In this document: piece by piece, positions 51,991 to 60,538 of the stretch | Numbering within the stretch: the stretch's first letter is position 1 | Layout: each line of letters begins with the position of its first letter | Origin: Halorientalis regularis | GTDB taxonomy: Archaea > Halobacteriota > Halobacteria > Halobacteriales > Haloarculaceae | DNA: 64,000 nt | NCBI RefSeq assembly: GCF_023698535.1 | Contig: NZ_JALJCL010000004.1 | Span: forward strand, 1 to 64,000 | Reading direction: 5' to 3' | The notes under the pieces: model-generated | What the model was told of the DNA's origin: nothing | The model's database searches: none | What the model saw: the letters and a program-made list of their open reading frames with translations, nothing else | Position numbers and translations under genes: made by a program

Positions 51991-53505
51991 ATGGGCGACT
52001 GGTTCGAGGTCCGTGACTACGACGCCGCCGGTCGGATCGGGGAGCTGACCGTCCCCCGGGCGGACGTGACCGTCGAGACGCCGGCACTCCTGCCCGTGGT
52101 CAACCCCCACGTCAGGACGGTCGAGCCGGCCCGCATGGAAGCCGAGTTCGGCGCCGAGATCCTCATCACGAACGGCTACATCCTCTACGGCTCCGACGAC
52201 GCACGTGAGCAGGCACTCTCGGACGGCCTCCACGACCTCTACGACTTCTCCGGAGCGATCATGACCGACTCCGGGTCCTTCCAGCTCTCCGAGTACGGCG
52301 AGATCGACGTGGACACCCGCGAGATCCTGGAGTTTCAGCACGATATCGGCTCGGACATCGGGACGCCGGTCGACATCCCGACGCCACCCGACGTGAGCCG
52401 CGAGCAGGCCGCGGACGAACTCGCGACCACGCAGGAGCGTCTGGAACTCGCCGCCGAGGTCGAGACCGGCGACATGCTCGTCAACGCGCCGGTGCAGGGC
52501 TCGACCTACCCCGACCTCCGCGAGCGGGCCGCACGCGAGGCCTACGGGACGGATCTGGACGTGTTCCCGGTCGGCGCGATGGTACCCCTGCTCAACGACT
52601 ACCGCTTCGACGACGTGGTGGACACGGTGGCGGCGGCCAAGCGGGGGCTGGGCGCGGACGCGCCGGTCCACCTGTTCGGCGCGGGCCACCCGATGATGTT
52701 CGCGCTGGCGGTCGCGATGGGCTGTGATCTGTTCGACTCGGCGGCCTACGCGCTGTACGCCCGCGACGACCGCTATCTCACGGTTCGAGGCACCGAACAC
52801 CTCGAAGACCTCGATTACTTGCCCTGTGAGTGCCCGATCTGTGCGAGCCACACACCCGACGAACTGGAGACCTGCGACGACGCCGAACGCGAACGCCTCC
52901 TCGCGGAGCACAACCTCCACGTCACGTTCGGGGAGATCAGGCGGATCAAACAGGCGATCCGGCAGGGGAACCTGCTGGAACTCGTCGAAGCCCGCGCTCG
53001 CGGCCACCCCGCGATGCTCGACGGCTACCGCGCGCTCGGCGACCACGCCGAACAACTGGAGGCGACCGATCCCGCCACGAAAGACGCCTTCTTCTACCTC
53101 TCTGGGGAGAGCGCGGCCCGCCCCGAGGTCCTGCGTCACCACCAGCGGCTCGAACGGCTGGACGCCGACGGCGAAATCCTGCTCACCGAGGGCGACCCCA
53201 ACGCGGCCTACGACGAGAGCTGGCGGGTCGTCCCGCCCTTCGGCCCGTTCCCGCGGGACCTCTCGGAGGTGTACCCGCTCAACGCCGAGGTGCCCGAGCG
53301 GCTGGACGAACGCGCCTACGCCCAGGCTGCCGACGGCGTGGCGCGGCTGGCCGCGGCCAATCCCGACGTGGACTTCACGCTGGGCCACACCGGCTGGCCC
53401 GCGCGTGCGCTCGACCGGGTTCCCGAGGCCGTGGACACCTACGAACTCGGCGTCGACGACGCGTTCGGTGACGACGAGGGCGAGGCGGACGACGAGCGCG
53501 CCTGA
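51991..53505 (+). CDS. tgtA: tRNA-guanine(15) transglycosylase
   Basis: A 504-residue Tgt[21 protein letters not shown], nucleophile Asp in [59 protein letters not shown] and zinc motif [11 protein letters not shown], plus a C-terminal extension. It exchanges guanine-15 for preQ0 in tRNA, the first step of archaeosine formation. arcS, for the next step, lies 0.9 kb downstream. Confidence 0.94.
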   Translation: MGDWFEVRDYDAAGRIGELTVPRADVTVETPALLPVVNPHVRTVEPARMEAEFGAEILITNGYILYGSDDAREQALSDGLHDLYDFSGAIMTDSGSFQLSEYGEIDVDTREILEFQHDIGSDIGTPVDIPTPPDVSREQAADELATTQERLELAAEVETGDMLVNAPVQGSTYPDLRERAAREAYGTDLDVFPVGAMVPLLNDYRFDDVVDTVAAAKRGLGADAPVHLFGAGHPMMFALAVAMGCDLFDSAAYALYARDDRYLTVRGTEHLEDLDYLPCECPICASHTPDELETCDDAERERLLAEHNLHVTFGEIRRIKQAIRQGNLLELVEARARGHPAMLDGYRALGDHAEQLEATDPATKDAFFYLSGESAARPEVLRHHQRLERLDADGEILLTEGDPNAAYDESWRVVPPFGPFPRDLSEVYPLNAEVPERLDERAYAQAADGVARLAAANPDVDFTLGHTGWPARALDRVPEAVDTYELGVDDAFGDDEGEADDERA

Positions 53506-53528
53506 GTCGCGGCGCTACTAATCGACCC

Positions 53529-54236
53529 CTATTCCAGTTCCCAGCCGGAACTCACCGCCCGTCCCCAGTGTTTTTCGGGCCGCCAGATCAGGTGGCCGTC
53601 GCCCCGCCGCTCGAAGACGGCCGAATCGCCCGGCGCGACTTCGGTTTCGGGGTCGGCATCGGCAAACTCCGTCCAGGGAACGATCTCGAGGTCGGACTCC
53701 GGATCGAGCCGGACCTCCAGGTTCTCGGCCTGGACCGCTTCCGACCCGTCGTGTGTGAGCGTCACGCCGGTGGTCGGCTCGTCGAACCCGCCGTCCTGAT
53801 ACTCGAGTTCGAAGAAGGCGTCGGGCTCTTTCGGCGGCCCCGACGGCGGATCACTCGTCTCGCCGTTCGATTCGATGTCTTCGCCGTCGTCGATCTCGAG
53901 CGCGAGGTGGCCCACATCGCGACTGTACTCGGCCGAGACCGAGGCGGACACCTCGACGCAGTCGCCCGTCCCGAACCAGTCGGTGTTGAATTTCTTCCGG
54001 AGCGGCGTGCTCACCTCGGCGTAGCCGGTCCCGTCGGCCACGATCATCTCCGAGTCCGACATCCGGGTGACCGTCCCACGGATCGACGCCTGGTCCGGAT
54101 TCTCCATGTCGAGGACACGCTCGTAGAGCGCCCCCAGCTCCCGGTCGCCCGGCGTACAGTTCGATTCCAGAATCCCGAAACACCCCGCGCTGAGCCCTGC
54201 TGCCCCGACAGTCGCCAGTACGTCTCGTCGCTGCAT
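53529..54236 (-). CDS. Tat-exported lipoprotein, unknown function
   Basis: A 235-residue protein with a twin-arginine lipoprotein signal (QRRDVLATVGAAGLSAGCFG, Cys lipidation site). The mature part is acidic and beta-rich (IRGTVTRMSDSEMIVADGTGYAEVSTP resembles an OB-type strand layout). The start at 54236 is preferred because GCTATATG (54260-54267) lies about 28 bp upstream and gives the usual short Tat leader; an alternative ATG is 54263. It sits between tgtA and arcS in the opposite orientation, functionally unrelated as far as seen. Confidence 0.75.
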   Translation of the reverse strand: MQRRDVLATVGAAGLSAGCFGILESNCTPGDRELGALYERVLDMENPDQASIRGTVTRMSDSEMIVADGTGYAEVSTPLRKKFNTDWFGTGDCVEVSASVSAEYSRDVGHLALEIDDGEDIESNGETSDPPSGPPKEPDAFFELEYQDGGFDEPTTGVTLTHDGSEAVQAENLEVRLDPESDLEIVPWTEFADADPETEVAPGDSAVFERRGDGHLIWRPEKHWGRAVSSGWELE

Positions 54237-54361
54237 ACGTCGTCGTGATAGTGTAGTCGACATATAGCTTTTCCAATCACTCAGGGCGACGGCGGTCATC
54301 GGGTCAGTCGCTGGCGCGTCGGAAGGAAAGATACTCGGCCGCGCTCGCCCGAGACGGTGCC

Positions 54362-56113
54362 ATGACCGAGTACTTCGAGGTCCACGAGCGGGACGGGGCC
54401 GCCCGCATCGGGGAACTGCGGCTCGCAGACCCACTTACCACGCCCGCGCTGGCCGACGAGGTCGTCACCGACGCGGGCAGTCTCTGGCCCGAGGACAGCG
54501 AGGTGCCCGACGGCGACGAGTCGACGCTCACCGTCCTCCCCCACCGGGGCCTGCCCGCCGGCACGCCCGAGGAGGTCGAGGACACCTTCGCCGTCGACTA
54601 TCCCGACGTGGACTACCCCAGCGCCGCGGTCGTCTCGCCCGAGACCGCGACCGCCCACGGCACGGACGCCTACGTCCTCTCGAACGCCAGCGGCTACGCC
54701 GGCCACGCGGCCGCGTTCGTCGACGCCGTCATCAGTACCCGGGAAGCCACACCCGCAGACACTGCGCTGTATCTCCCAGGTGTCGCCACGCCCGGCAACG
54801 TCGCGACGCTGGTCTACGCCGGCGCGGACCTCGTGGACACGGATCGGGCGGTGTTGCGCGGCACCCAGGGGTTCTACCAGGCGACCGACGGCGAGTACTT
54901 CCTCGAAGACCTGGACGAACTCCCCTGTGCGTGCCCGGCCTGCCAGCAGTCCCGCGACGAGTTCGACCGCGAGGACTGCGCCGAACACAACCAGCGCGCG
55001 CTGGCCGCGGAACTCGCGCGGGTCCGCCGCCGGGTTCGCGACGGATCGCTCCGGGACTACATCGAGGGGCAGGCCCGCCACGACCAGTGGCTCACCGCCA
55101 CGTTCCGGCGGCTGGACCAGCAGTACAGCTACCTCGAACAGCGGACGCCGGTCGTCCGCCGCGAGGAGATCACGGCCGCGACCGACGACACCCTCAGGCG
55201 AGTCGAGATCCAGCGCTTCGCAGAACGCGTCACCACCCGGTACCGGAACCGCTTCTCCAGCCCCCTCGTGCTGGTGCCCTGCTCGGCGAAGAAACCCTAC
55301 AGCGAGTCACAGAGCCACGGCCAGTACCACGACGTGATCCAGTGGCGTGCCCACGTCGCCTCGATGACCTCGCCCATCGGCGTCGTGCCCCAGGAACTGG
55401 AATGCACCTACCCCGCCCAGCACTACGACTCCGTCGTGACGGGCGAGTGGACCGCCACGGAGATCGAGTTCGTCAGCGACGTGCTGGAAGCGTACCTCCG
55501 GCGCAACGACTACCCCGAAGTGATCGCCCACGTCCCGCCCGAGGGCTACCGCGAGATCGTCGAACGCGCCGCGGCCGATCTCGACGTCGATCCGGTCTTC
55601 ACCGTCGACGATCACCCGACGACCAGCGAGTCGCTGTCGAACCTCGCGGCGGAGCTAGAGGGCGAGTTGACCTATCCGAAACGCGAGCGCGAGCACAACA
55701 CGATCCGGGCCATCGCCGACTACCAGTTCGGGGATGGAGCCGGCGACGACCTGTTCGACGACCTGCACACCGAGTCACGCTACCCGAAACTCCGGCTGAC
55801 CGACGCCGACGGCGAGCAACTGGCCGCGATGGTCCCCGAGTACGGCGTGCTCTCGTTGACGCTCGCGGGTGGCCGGCGCTGGGTCGAGAGCGACGTGCCG
55901 GTCAAACGGGTCGAGATCGACGACTTCGTGCCCCACGGGAGCGTCCTCGCGCCGGGCGTGGTCGACGCCAGCGACTCGATCCGGCCGGGCGACGAGGTGG
56001 TGATCGAGGGGTCGGCCGCGTTCGGCGTCGGCCGCGCGGCCATGAGCGGCCCGGAGATGGTCGAGTCGACGCGGGGCATCGCCAGCGAGGTTCGCCACGT
56101 CGACGAGCGGTAG
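54362..56113 (+). CDS. arcS: Archaeosine synthase subunit alpha
   Basis: A 583-residue TGT paralogue with the ArcS layout: a degenerate TGT-like barrel (DAYVLSNASGYAGHAAAFVD, LRGTQGFYQATDGEYFLEDL, zinc motif LPCACPACQQ), a central core with LVLVPCSAKKPYSESQSH (the conserved ArcS motif) and a C-terminal PUA domain (FVPHGSVLAPGVVDASDSIRPGDEVVIEG). It converts preQ0-tRNA to archaeosine, with lysine as nitrogen source. It complements tgtA next door. Confidence 0.93.
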   Translation: MTEYFEVHERDGAARIGELRLADPLTTPALADEVVTDAGSLWPEDSEVPDGDESTLTVLPHRGLPAGTPEEVEDTFAVDYPDVDYPSAAVVSPETATAHGTDAYVLSNASGYAGHAAAFVDAVISTREATPADTALYLPGVATPGNVATLVYAGADLVDTDRAVLRGTQGFYQATDGEYFLEDLDELPCACPACQQSRDEFDREDCAEHNQRALAAELARVRRRVRDGSLRDYIEGQARHDQWLTATFRRLDQQYSYLEQRTPVVRREEITAATDDTLRRVEIQRFAERVTTRYRNRFSSPLVLVPCSAKKPYSESQSHGQYHDVIQWRAHVASMTSPIGVVPQELECTYPAQHYDSVVTGEWTATEIEFVSDVLEAYLRRNDYPEVIAHVPPEGYREIVERAAADLDVDPVFTVDDHPTTSESLSNLAAELEGELTYPKREREHNTIRAIADYQFGDGAGDDLFDDLHTESRYPKLRLTDADGEQLAAMVPEYGVLSLTLAGGRRWVESDVPVKRVEIDDFVPHGSVLAPGVVDASDSIRPGDEVVIEGSAAFGVGRAAMSGPEMVESTRGIASEVRHVDER

Positions 56114-56169
56114 TTCCGGCAACCCCGAAGCGGAAGTTTATTGCTGTCTTCTCCGGGAAAACCTGCTAG

Positions 56170-57372
56170 ATGAAGCGCATATTGCTGACTGTGGCGGTCG
56201 CCGCGATGCTCGTTCTGGCGGGCTGTAACGGCGGTGGCCAGGGGACGGCGTCCCCGAGCGGTACCGAAACTGCGACGAACGGCGCACAGGCCGAGACCGA
56301 GCTGAGCAGTCCGGACGTCCCGGACTCGCTGGACGTTGGAATCTCGCTGGCCGGGCCGGGCAGCGGTGGCATGGACACGGTGTCGTCGGACATGTACCCG
56401 CCGGGGGTCGACAGCTCCGGTGTCACCAACACGACGGCGCTGGTCGCCAGCCACTTCGAGGCCGCCGTGGCCAACGCCGAGACGCGGATGGCCTTCAGAT
56501 CCAGTGGCGGGACGCTCGGACTCGTCCACAAGAACGGCTCCAGCGGGGAACGGCTCCGGTACGTCAACGCGACGACCGGGAAGACCGAGACCTATTGGCA
56601 CTCCGGGTCGACCGTCGTTCGGCGGAACGAGTCGAAATCGCCACCGGTCACCTACTCCCACGGTGAGACGAACCTCTACACGGGCTATCAGTTCCTGGGC
56701 ATCTTCCGGGTGATTCCGTTTGCCACGCTCAACTCGATGTCCCTGTCGGTCGACGGGACGGCGACCGTCGACGGCCAGCAGGTCCTTCGGCTGGCCGTGA
56801 ACGGCTTCAACCGGTCGGCCTCGACCTGGAACGTCAGGTCGGGACTCCAGAACGCCAGCGGCTACGTTCTGGCCACGCCCGAGGGTGTCATCCGCGAACT
56901 GCACTGGGAGGCGACGAACGTCAACACCAGCCAGACCGAGAGCATGACCGTGACCGTCTCGGGCGTCGGCTCGACCAGCGTCACCCGGCCCGACTGGGCT
57001 GGCGAATACCCCGACGCGACGGTCTCGACGACCAGCGGGGGACAGGTCCTCGCGCTGACCCACGAGGGTGGCGACGCGATTCCGGCCGACACGCGGATCC
57101 AGGTCGGCTCGGGCTTCTCGGCCTACGGGAACGTGACGCTCGCCGAGTCACTCGAATCCGGTGAGACGCTCTACGTCGTCGCCACTGGCCGGTTCGGTGA
57201 CTACAACGTCACCGCGCGTGTCGGGAGCCAGCCTAGCGTGCCCGAGAACGCCGCCTCGTTCTCCCGCCGGGTCCCGTCGGTGTCGGCGTTCCTCGACGGC
57301 GTCCAGCTCCAGTACGGCCCCGAAGTCGAGTCCGGGGGCGGCGCGGGTGCCGGCTTCGGTGCCGGCGCGTAA
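56170..57372 (+). CDS. Haloarchaeal lipoprotein
   Basis: A 400-residue protein with a Sec lipoprotein signal (AAMLVLAGCNG). The mature part starts with a Ser/Thr/Gly-rich linker, then a beta-rich domain with SHFEAAVANAETRMAF, RYVNATTGKTETYWHSG and a Gly-rich C-terminus. The composition is typical of surface lipoproteins with no known activity. GTTTATTG about 30 bp before the ATG serves as TATA. Confidence 0.75.
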   Translation: MKRILLTVAVAAMLVLAGCNGGGQGTASPSGTETATNGAQAETELSSPDVPDSLDVGISLAGPGSGGMDTVSSDMYPPGVDSSGVTNTTALVASHFEAAVANAETRMAFRSSGGTLGLVHKNGSSGERLRYVNATTGKTETYWHSGSTVVRRNESKSPPVTYSHGETNLYTGYQFLGIFRVIPFATLNSMSLSVDGTATVDGQQVLRLAVNGFNRSASTWNVRSGLQNASGYVLATPEGVIRELHWEATNVNTSQTESMTVTVSGVGSTSVTRPDWAGEYPDATVSTTSGGQVLALTHEGGDAIPADTRIQVGSGFSAYGNVTLAESLESGETLYVVATGRFGDYNVTARVGSQPSVPENAASFSRRVPSVSAFLDGVQLQYGPEVESGGGAGAGFGAGA

Positions 57373-57417
57373 CCACTCCGCCGGGACGTTTTAGTTCGGT
57401 CCGCCCCTCGCGGGGGT

Positions 57418-57801
57418 ATGGACGAGATCGCACTCGCCGTTCCGGAACCCATTCTGGACTCGCTGCCCGACGACGACGGTGCGGCCGAACAGGACATGAA
57501 ACGGGCCGTCGAGGGCTGGGAACGACGGATCAACCGCGCGATCGCGGACGAATCCGAGGAGGAAGCCGCCGGCTACGTCCTCGACGCCATCGAACTCTTC
57601 GAGGAGCGGATGGACACCTACGACGCGTTCGTGCCGGAGTTGCGGGCCTGGGGCCAGTCGCCGATCTACGCCATCTGCTGGCGCAACCTGATGGCCGACC
57701 TGATCGGCCAGCTGTACGAACACGAGGAGCTGGCCGACCGACTGGATCGGGAGCGCAACCAGCGCGTCGTCGAGGACGGCATCCGCCTGCGGGACCTCTG
57801 A
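57418..57801 (+). CDS. Haloarchaeal conserved hypothetical protein
   Basis: A 127-residue, all-helical acidic protein: ADESEEEAAGYVLDAIELFEERMD, AWGQSPIYAICWRNLMADLIGQLYEHEELADRLDRER. No known domain is recognised. It precedes the SAMP-like gene by 41 bp in the same direction, so may belong to that cluster. Confidence 0.65.
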   Translation: MDEIALAVPEPILDSLPDDDGAAEQDMKRAVEGWERRINRAIADESEEEAAGYVLDAIELFEERMDTYDAFVPELRAWGQSPIYAICWRNLMADLIGQLYEHEELADRLDRERNQRVVEDGIRLRDL

Positions 57802-57842
57802 AGCGGCGGGGATTTATGCCGGCTCCGAACTTGCGTGGCAGT

Positions 57843-58139
57843 ATGCACCTCGAATGCCGGTTCTTCGCCACCTATCGGGCCATCGTCGGGCAGAAGTCCC
57901 TCGACCGGGAGTTCCCCGATGGGGCGACGGTCGCCGAAGTCCTCTCGACGCTGGAGGCCGAGTATCCCGACCTCGAAGCGCAGTTGCTCGACGAGGACGG
58001 GACCATCCGCCCACAGCTGTCGGTCCTCAAGAACGGCCGGGACGTGACCCACATGGACGGCGGGGCGACGGGACTCGAAGACGGCGACTCCCTGTCGGTG
58101 TTCCCGCCGGTCGCGGGCGGCGCTCGTGGGGTGAGCTGA
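57843..58139 (+). CDS. Ubiquitin-like small modifier (SAMP/MoaD family)
   Basis: A 98-residue beta-grasp protein: LECRFFATYRAIVGQKSLDREFPDGATVAEVLSTLEAEYPDLEAQL, SVLKNGRDVTHMDGGATGLEDGDSLSVFPPVAGG. By eye it resembles SAMP3-type proteins. SAMP and MoaD proteins must end in Gly-Gly to be adenylated, but here ARGVS follows the GG, so a protease would have to trim it before conjugation or sulfur transfer. It overlaps the next gene by one base (TGATG). Roles may be protein conjugation or molybdopterin sulfur transfer. Confidence 0.87.
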   Translation: MHLECRFFATYRAIVGQKSLDREFPDGATVAEVLSTLEAEYPDLEAQLLDEDGTIRPQLSVLKNGRDVTHMDGGATGLEDGDSLSVFPPVAGGARGVS

Positions 58140-58414
58140 TGCGCCGCGAAGAGGCATTCAGGGGGATCTCGAAACGACTGGCGGTCCATTACCTGGAGAA
58201 CCTGGGCGGCGAACTCGTCGCCGGCGAGCGCGAGGACAACGCGGAGGCCGACGTCGCCGGCGAGGACTGGACGGCCACGCTGTCGGCCGAGAAAGTCTCG
58301 GTCGCCGGCTCGATGACGCTGACGGAGGTGTCGGTCGTCTTCGAGGGTGGCGAGGACACCGTCGCGGAACTCGTCGAGAAGTTCACCCAGAAAGCGATGC
58401 GAGCGGGTGGCTGA
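58139..58414 (+). CDS. Small MoaD-associated protein ending in Gly-Gly
   Basis: A 91-residue alpha/beta protein: RGISKRLAVHYLENLGGELVAGE, WTATLSAEKVSVAGSMTLTEVSVVFEGGEDTVAELVEKFTQKAMRAGG. It resembles the small C-terminal domain that accompanies MoaD in some archaea (DUF1952-like), though this is not checked. It ends in Gly-Gly. One-base overlaps on both sides couple it to the SAMP-like gene and to the next gene. Confidence 0.62.
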   Translation: MRREEAFRGISKRLAVHYLENLGGELVAGEREDNAEADVAGEDWTATLSAEKVSVAGSMTLTEVSVVFEGGEDTVAELVEKFTQKAMRAGG

Positions 58415-58770
58415 TGGCCGGCGACCCCATCGAGGGGGAAGTGCTGATCCTCGTGGCGGCGAAAGCGAGCGTCGGGCCCCAGCGGCTCCCGGACCTGGTC
58501 GACCGCGTGGCCGCGGACCTGGGCCCCCAGCGCGAGACCTACGCCCGCGAGTACGAGCGCGCCTACGAGACCGACGGCCGCACCGCCTTCTTCGTCGAGG
58601 ACGGTCACTGGCAGGAAATTCGGGACCGCCTCGACCTCGGCGAACGCGAGGTCGACGCCGTGCGGCGGGCCCACCACGAACAGTTGACTCGTGACGGTCG
58701 GCGACTGGGCCGGATCGAGGAGTTCGAGATGGCCCTGGAGATCAGGGAGTGCGTGGTGCTGGGCGTCTAG
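58414..58770 (+). CDS. Haloarchaeal conserved hypothetical protein
   Basis: A 118-residue soluble protein: GEVLILVAAKASVGPQRLPDLVDRVAADLG, TDGRTAFFVEDGHWQEIRDRLDL, EVDAVRRAHHEQL. No known family. It is translationally coupled to the SAMP/MoaD cluster and overlaps the epoxide-hydrolase-like gene tail to tail by 4 nt. Confidence 0.68.
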   Translation: MAGDPIEGEVLILVAAKASVGPQRLPDLVDRVAADLGPQRETYAREYERAYETDGRTAFFVEDGHWQEIRDRLDLGEREVDAVRRAHHEQLTRDGRRLGRIEEFEMALEIRECVVLGV

Positions 58771-59678
58771 AGGAAGTCGAGCAACTCCTCAGTGACCGCC
58801 TCGGGCACGTCACACTGCACCCAGTGGCTGGCCTCGGGGAAGCGCTCGACCCGGAGGTCCGGAATCCACTCGTCGAGGCCCTCCGAGATGCCGACGCCGA
58901 GCGCGGCGTCTCGCTCGCCCCACAGCACCAGCGTGGGGACCGTGATCTCGGTGTCGCCCGGCGGATCGAAGAATCGTCGGAGCCCGGGCAGGGTGGCCTT
59001 GGCCATCGGGACGCCGATGCCGTCGACGTAGGCCCGGTAGTAGTTGACGGCGGCGCGGGCGGCACCGGGCCGGGAGAACGCCTCGCGGTACCGCCGGACG
59101 TCCTCGTCGTCGAACGCATCGGGGTTGGCGGGCTGATCGCGGAACACCTCGCCGACGGCGCGGGCCCCGCCCGCCGAGAGCAGGCGTTCGGGGAGCCACG
59201 GCACCTGGAAGAAGAGGACGTACCAGGACCGTTGCAACTGCGCGAGGTCGAACTCCCGGGCGAACGCGGCCGGATGGGGCGCGTTCATGACGGTCAGGCT
59301 GTCCAGAACGTCGGGGCGTTGCATGCCGACGGCCCAGGCGATGGCTCCGCCCCAGTCGTGGCCGACGAGGTGGGCGGTCTCGCCGTGGCTACGGATCAGG
59401 CCGACAACGTCACCGACCAGGTTCTCGATGGCGTAGCTGTCGACGCCGTGGGGTTTCTCCGAGCGGTTGTATCCCCGGAGGTCGGGGGCGACGACGCGGT
59501 AGCCCGCCTCGGCGAGCGGGCCGATCTGGTAGCGCCAGGAGTACCAGAACTCCGGGAAGCCGTGTACCAGGACCACGACCTCTCCGTCCTCGGGTCCGGC
59601 CGCGACGTAGTGGAGGCGCACGTCGTCGACGACGGCGTTGTCGTGTTCGAGGTCGATATCGGCGAGTGGGTCGCTCAT
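58767..59678 (-). CDS. Alpha/beta hydrolase, epoxide hydrolase-like
   Basis: A 303-residue hydrolase: VVLVHGFPEFWYSWR (HGxP oxyanion loop), nucleophile Asp in HLVGHDWGGAIAW, cap domain PWLPERLLS..., and catalytic His in PEASHWVQCD. An Asp nucleophile points to epoxide hydrolase or haloalkane dehalogenase rather than an esterase. The ATG at 59678 is chosen over the longer frame. Confidence 0.86.
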   Translation of the reverse strand: MSDPLADIDLEHDNAVVDDVRLHYVAAGPEDGEVVVLVHGFPEFWYSWRYQIGPLAEAGYRVVAPDLRGYNRSEKPHGVDSYAIENLVGDVVGLIRSHGETAHLVGHDWGGAIAWAVGMQRPDVLDSLTVMNAPHPAAFAREFDLAQLQRSWYVLFFQVPWLPERLLSAGGARAVGEVFRDQPANPDAFDDEDVRRYREAFSRPGAARAAVNYYRAYVDGIGVPMAKATLPGLRRFFDPPGDTEITVPTLVLWGERDAALGVGISEGLDEWIPDLRVERFPEASHWVQCDVPEAVTEELLDFL

Positions 59679-59806
59679 TACACGTCCGCTGGCGGCCGAG
59701 CCACTAAGCCGCACCGACACGGCTACGTCTTCGTCCCATTCGCCGATAATTAGCAGCTATTTACATAATGATAGTTGACACATATACACTCGGAGCGACA
59801 CAGATC

Positions 59807-60355
59807 ATGTCAACGCGCACTCTCGAAGCGGACCTGTTCGGTCGTGAAACGCGATTCGAGTACTCGGACCACTGGGTCGGCTACGCCCTGCTGGGGCTCC
59901 GGTTCGTGATGGCCTGGGTGTTCCTGCAGGCCGGGATCGCCAAGCTACTCGAACCCGACTGGACGGCGGCGGGCTTCCTCGCGAACGCCGTCCCGGCGGG
60001 CAACCCCTTCGGCGGGCTATGGGTCTCGCTGGCGGGGTCGCCCATGGTCGATATGCTCGTGGTATGGGGGCAGCTCCTGATCGGACTGACCCTGCTCGTC
60101 GGTGCGTTCGTCCGGCTGGCCGCGTTCTTCGGGGCGTTCCAGATGATCCTGTTCTGGGCGGCCCACCTCGAAGGCGGGCTGATGGCCGGGCTCCCGATCG
60201 GGCACGGCTTCTTCGTCAGTAGCCACATCGTCGACGCCATCCTGCTGTTCGGCCTCGGTGCCATCGGCGCGGGGCGAATCCTCGGCGTCGACGCGTGGCC
60301 CGAGGAGCAGTCGTTCGTGCGGTCGAACCGGTGGCTCCGCGTGTTCCTGGGCTGA
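59807..60355 (+). CDS. DoxX-family membrane protein
   Basis: A 182-residue protein of four membrane helices with the DoxX-like core: LLGLRFVMAWVFLQAGIAKLLEP, LVVWGQLLIGLTLLVGAF, FILFWAAHLE-type helix and GHGFFVSSHIVDAILLFGLG. Its archaeal relatives act in quinone-linked or redox processes, but often function is unclear. CATATACAC about 25 bp before the ATG serves as TATA. Confidence 0.85.
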   Translation: MSTRTLEADLFGRETRFEYSDHWVGYALLGLRFVMAWVFLQAGIAKLLEPDWTAAGFLANAVPAGNPFGGLWVSLAGSPMVDMLVVWGQLLIGLTLLVGAFVRLAAFFGAFQMILFWAAHLEGGLMAGLPIGHGFFVSSHIVDAILLFGLGAIGAGRILGVDAWPEEQSFVRSNRWLRVFLG

Positions 60356-60441
60356 GCGGGCCAGCGGGGGTTCGCGGTCGGCGTCGTCGGGGTGGCGGTA
60401 CTGACGGTCGGTTTTTTGCGGTCGGTCATCGAAGTGTCGTA

Positions 60442-60485
60442 CCGGTCGCGAGCGGTAGCGAGCGACCGGCTTTTTCGCCCACGTT
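60442..60485. terminator. Hairpin followed by T-run, possible terminator
   Basis: CCGGTCGC (60442-60449) pairs with GCGACCGG (60472-60479), directly followed by CTTTTT. It lies between the convergent DoxX and AOR genes and could end both transcripts. Confidence 0.6.
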
Positions 60486-60538
60486 TTTCAAGGAGCGGTG
60501 GCGCGCCATGGGCGCGACACCCGACGCAAAAAAGGTGG

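Noticed and set aside
51961-53388. 475-codon minus-strand frame opposite tgtA
   Set aside because: tgtA has unmistakable family motifs; the opposite frame has none.
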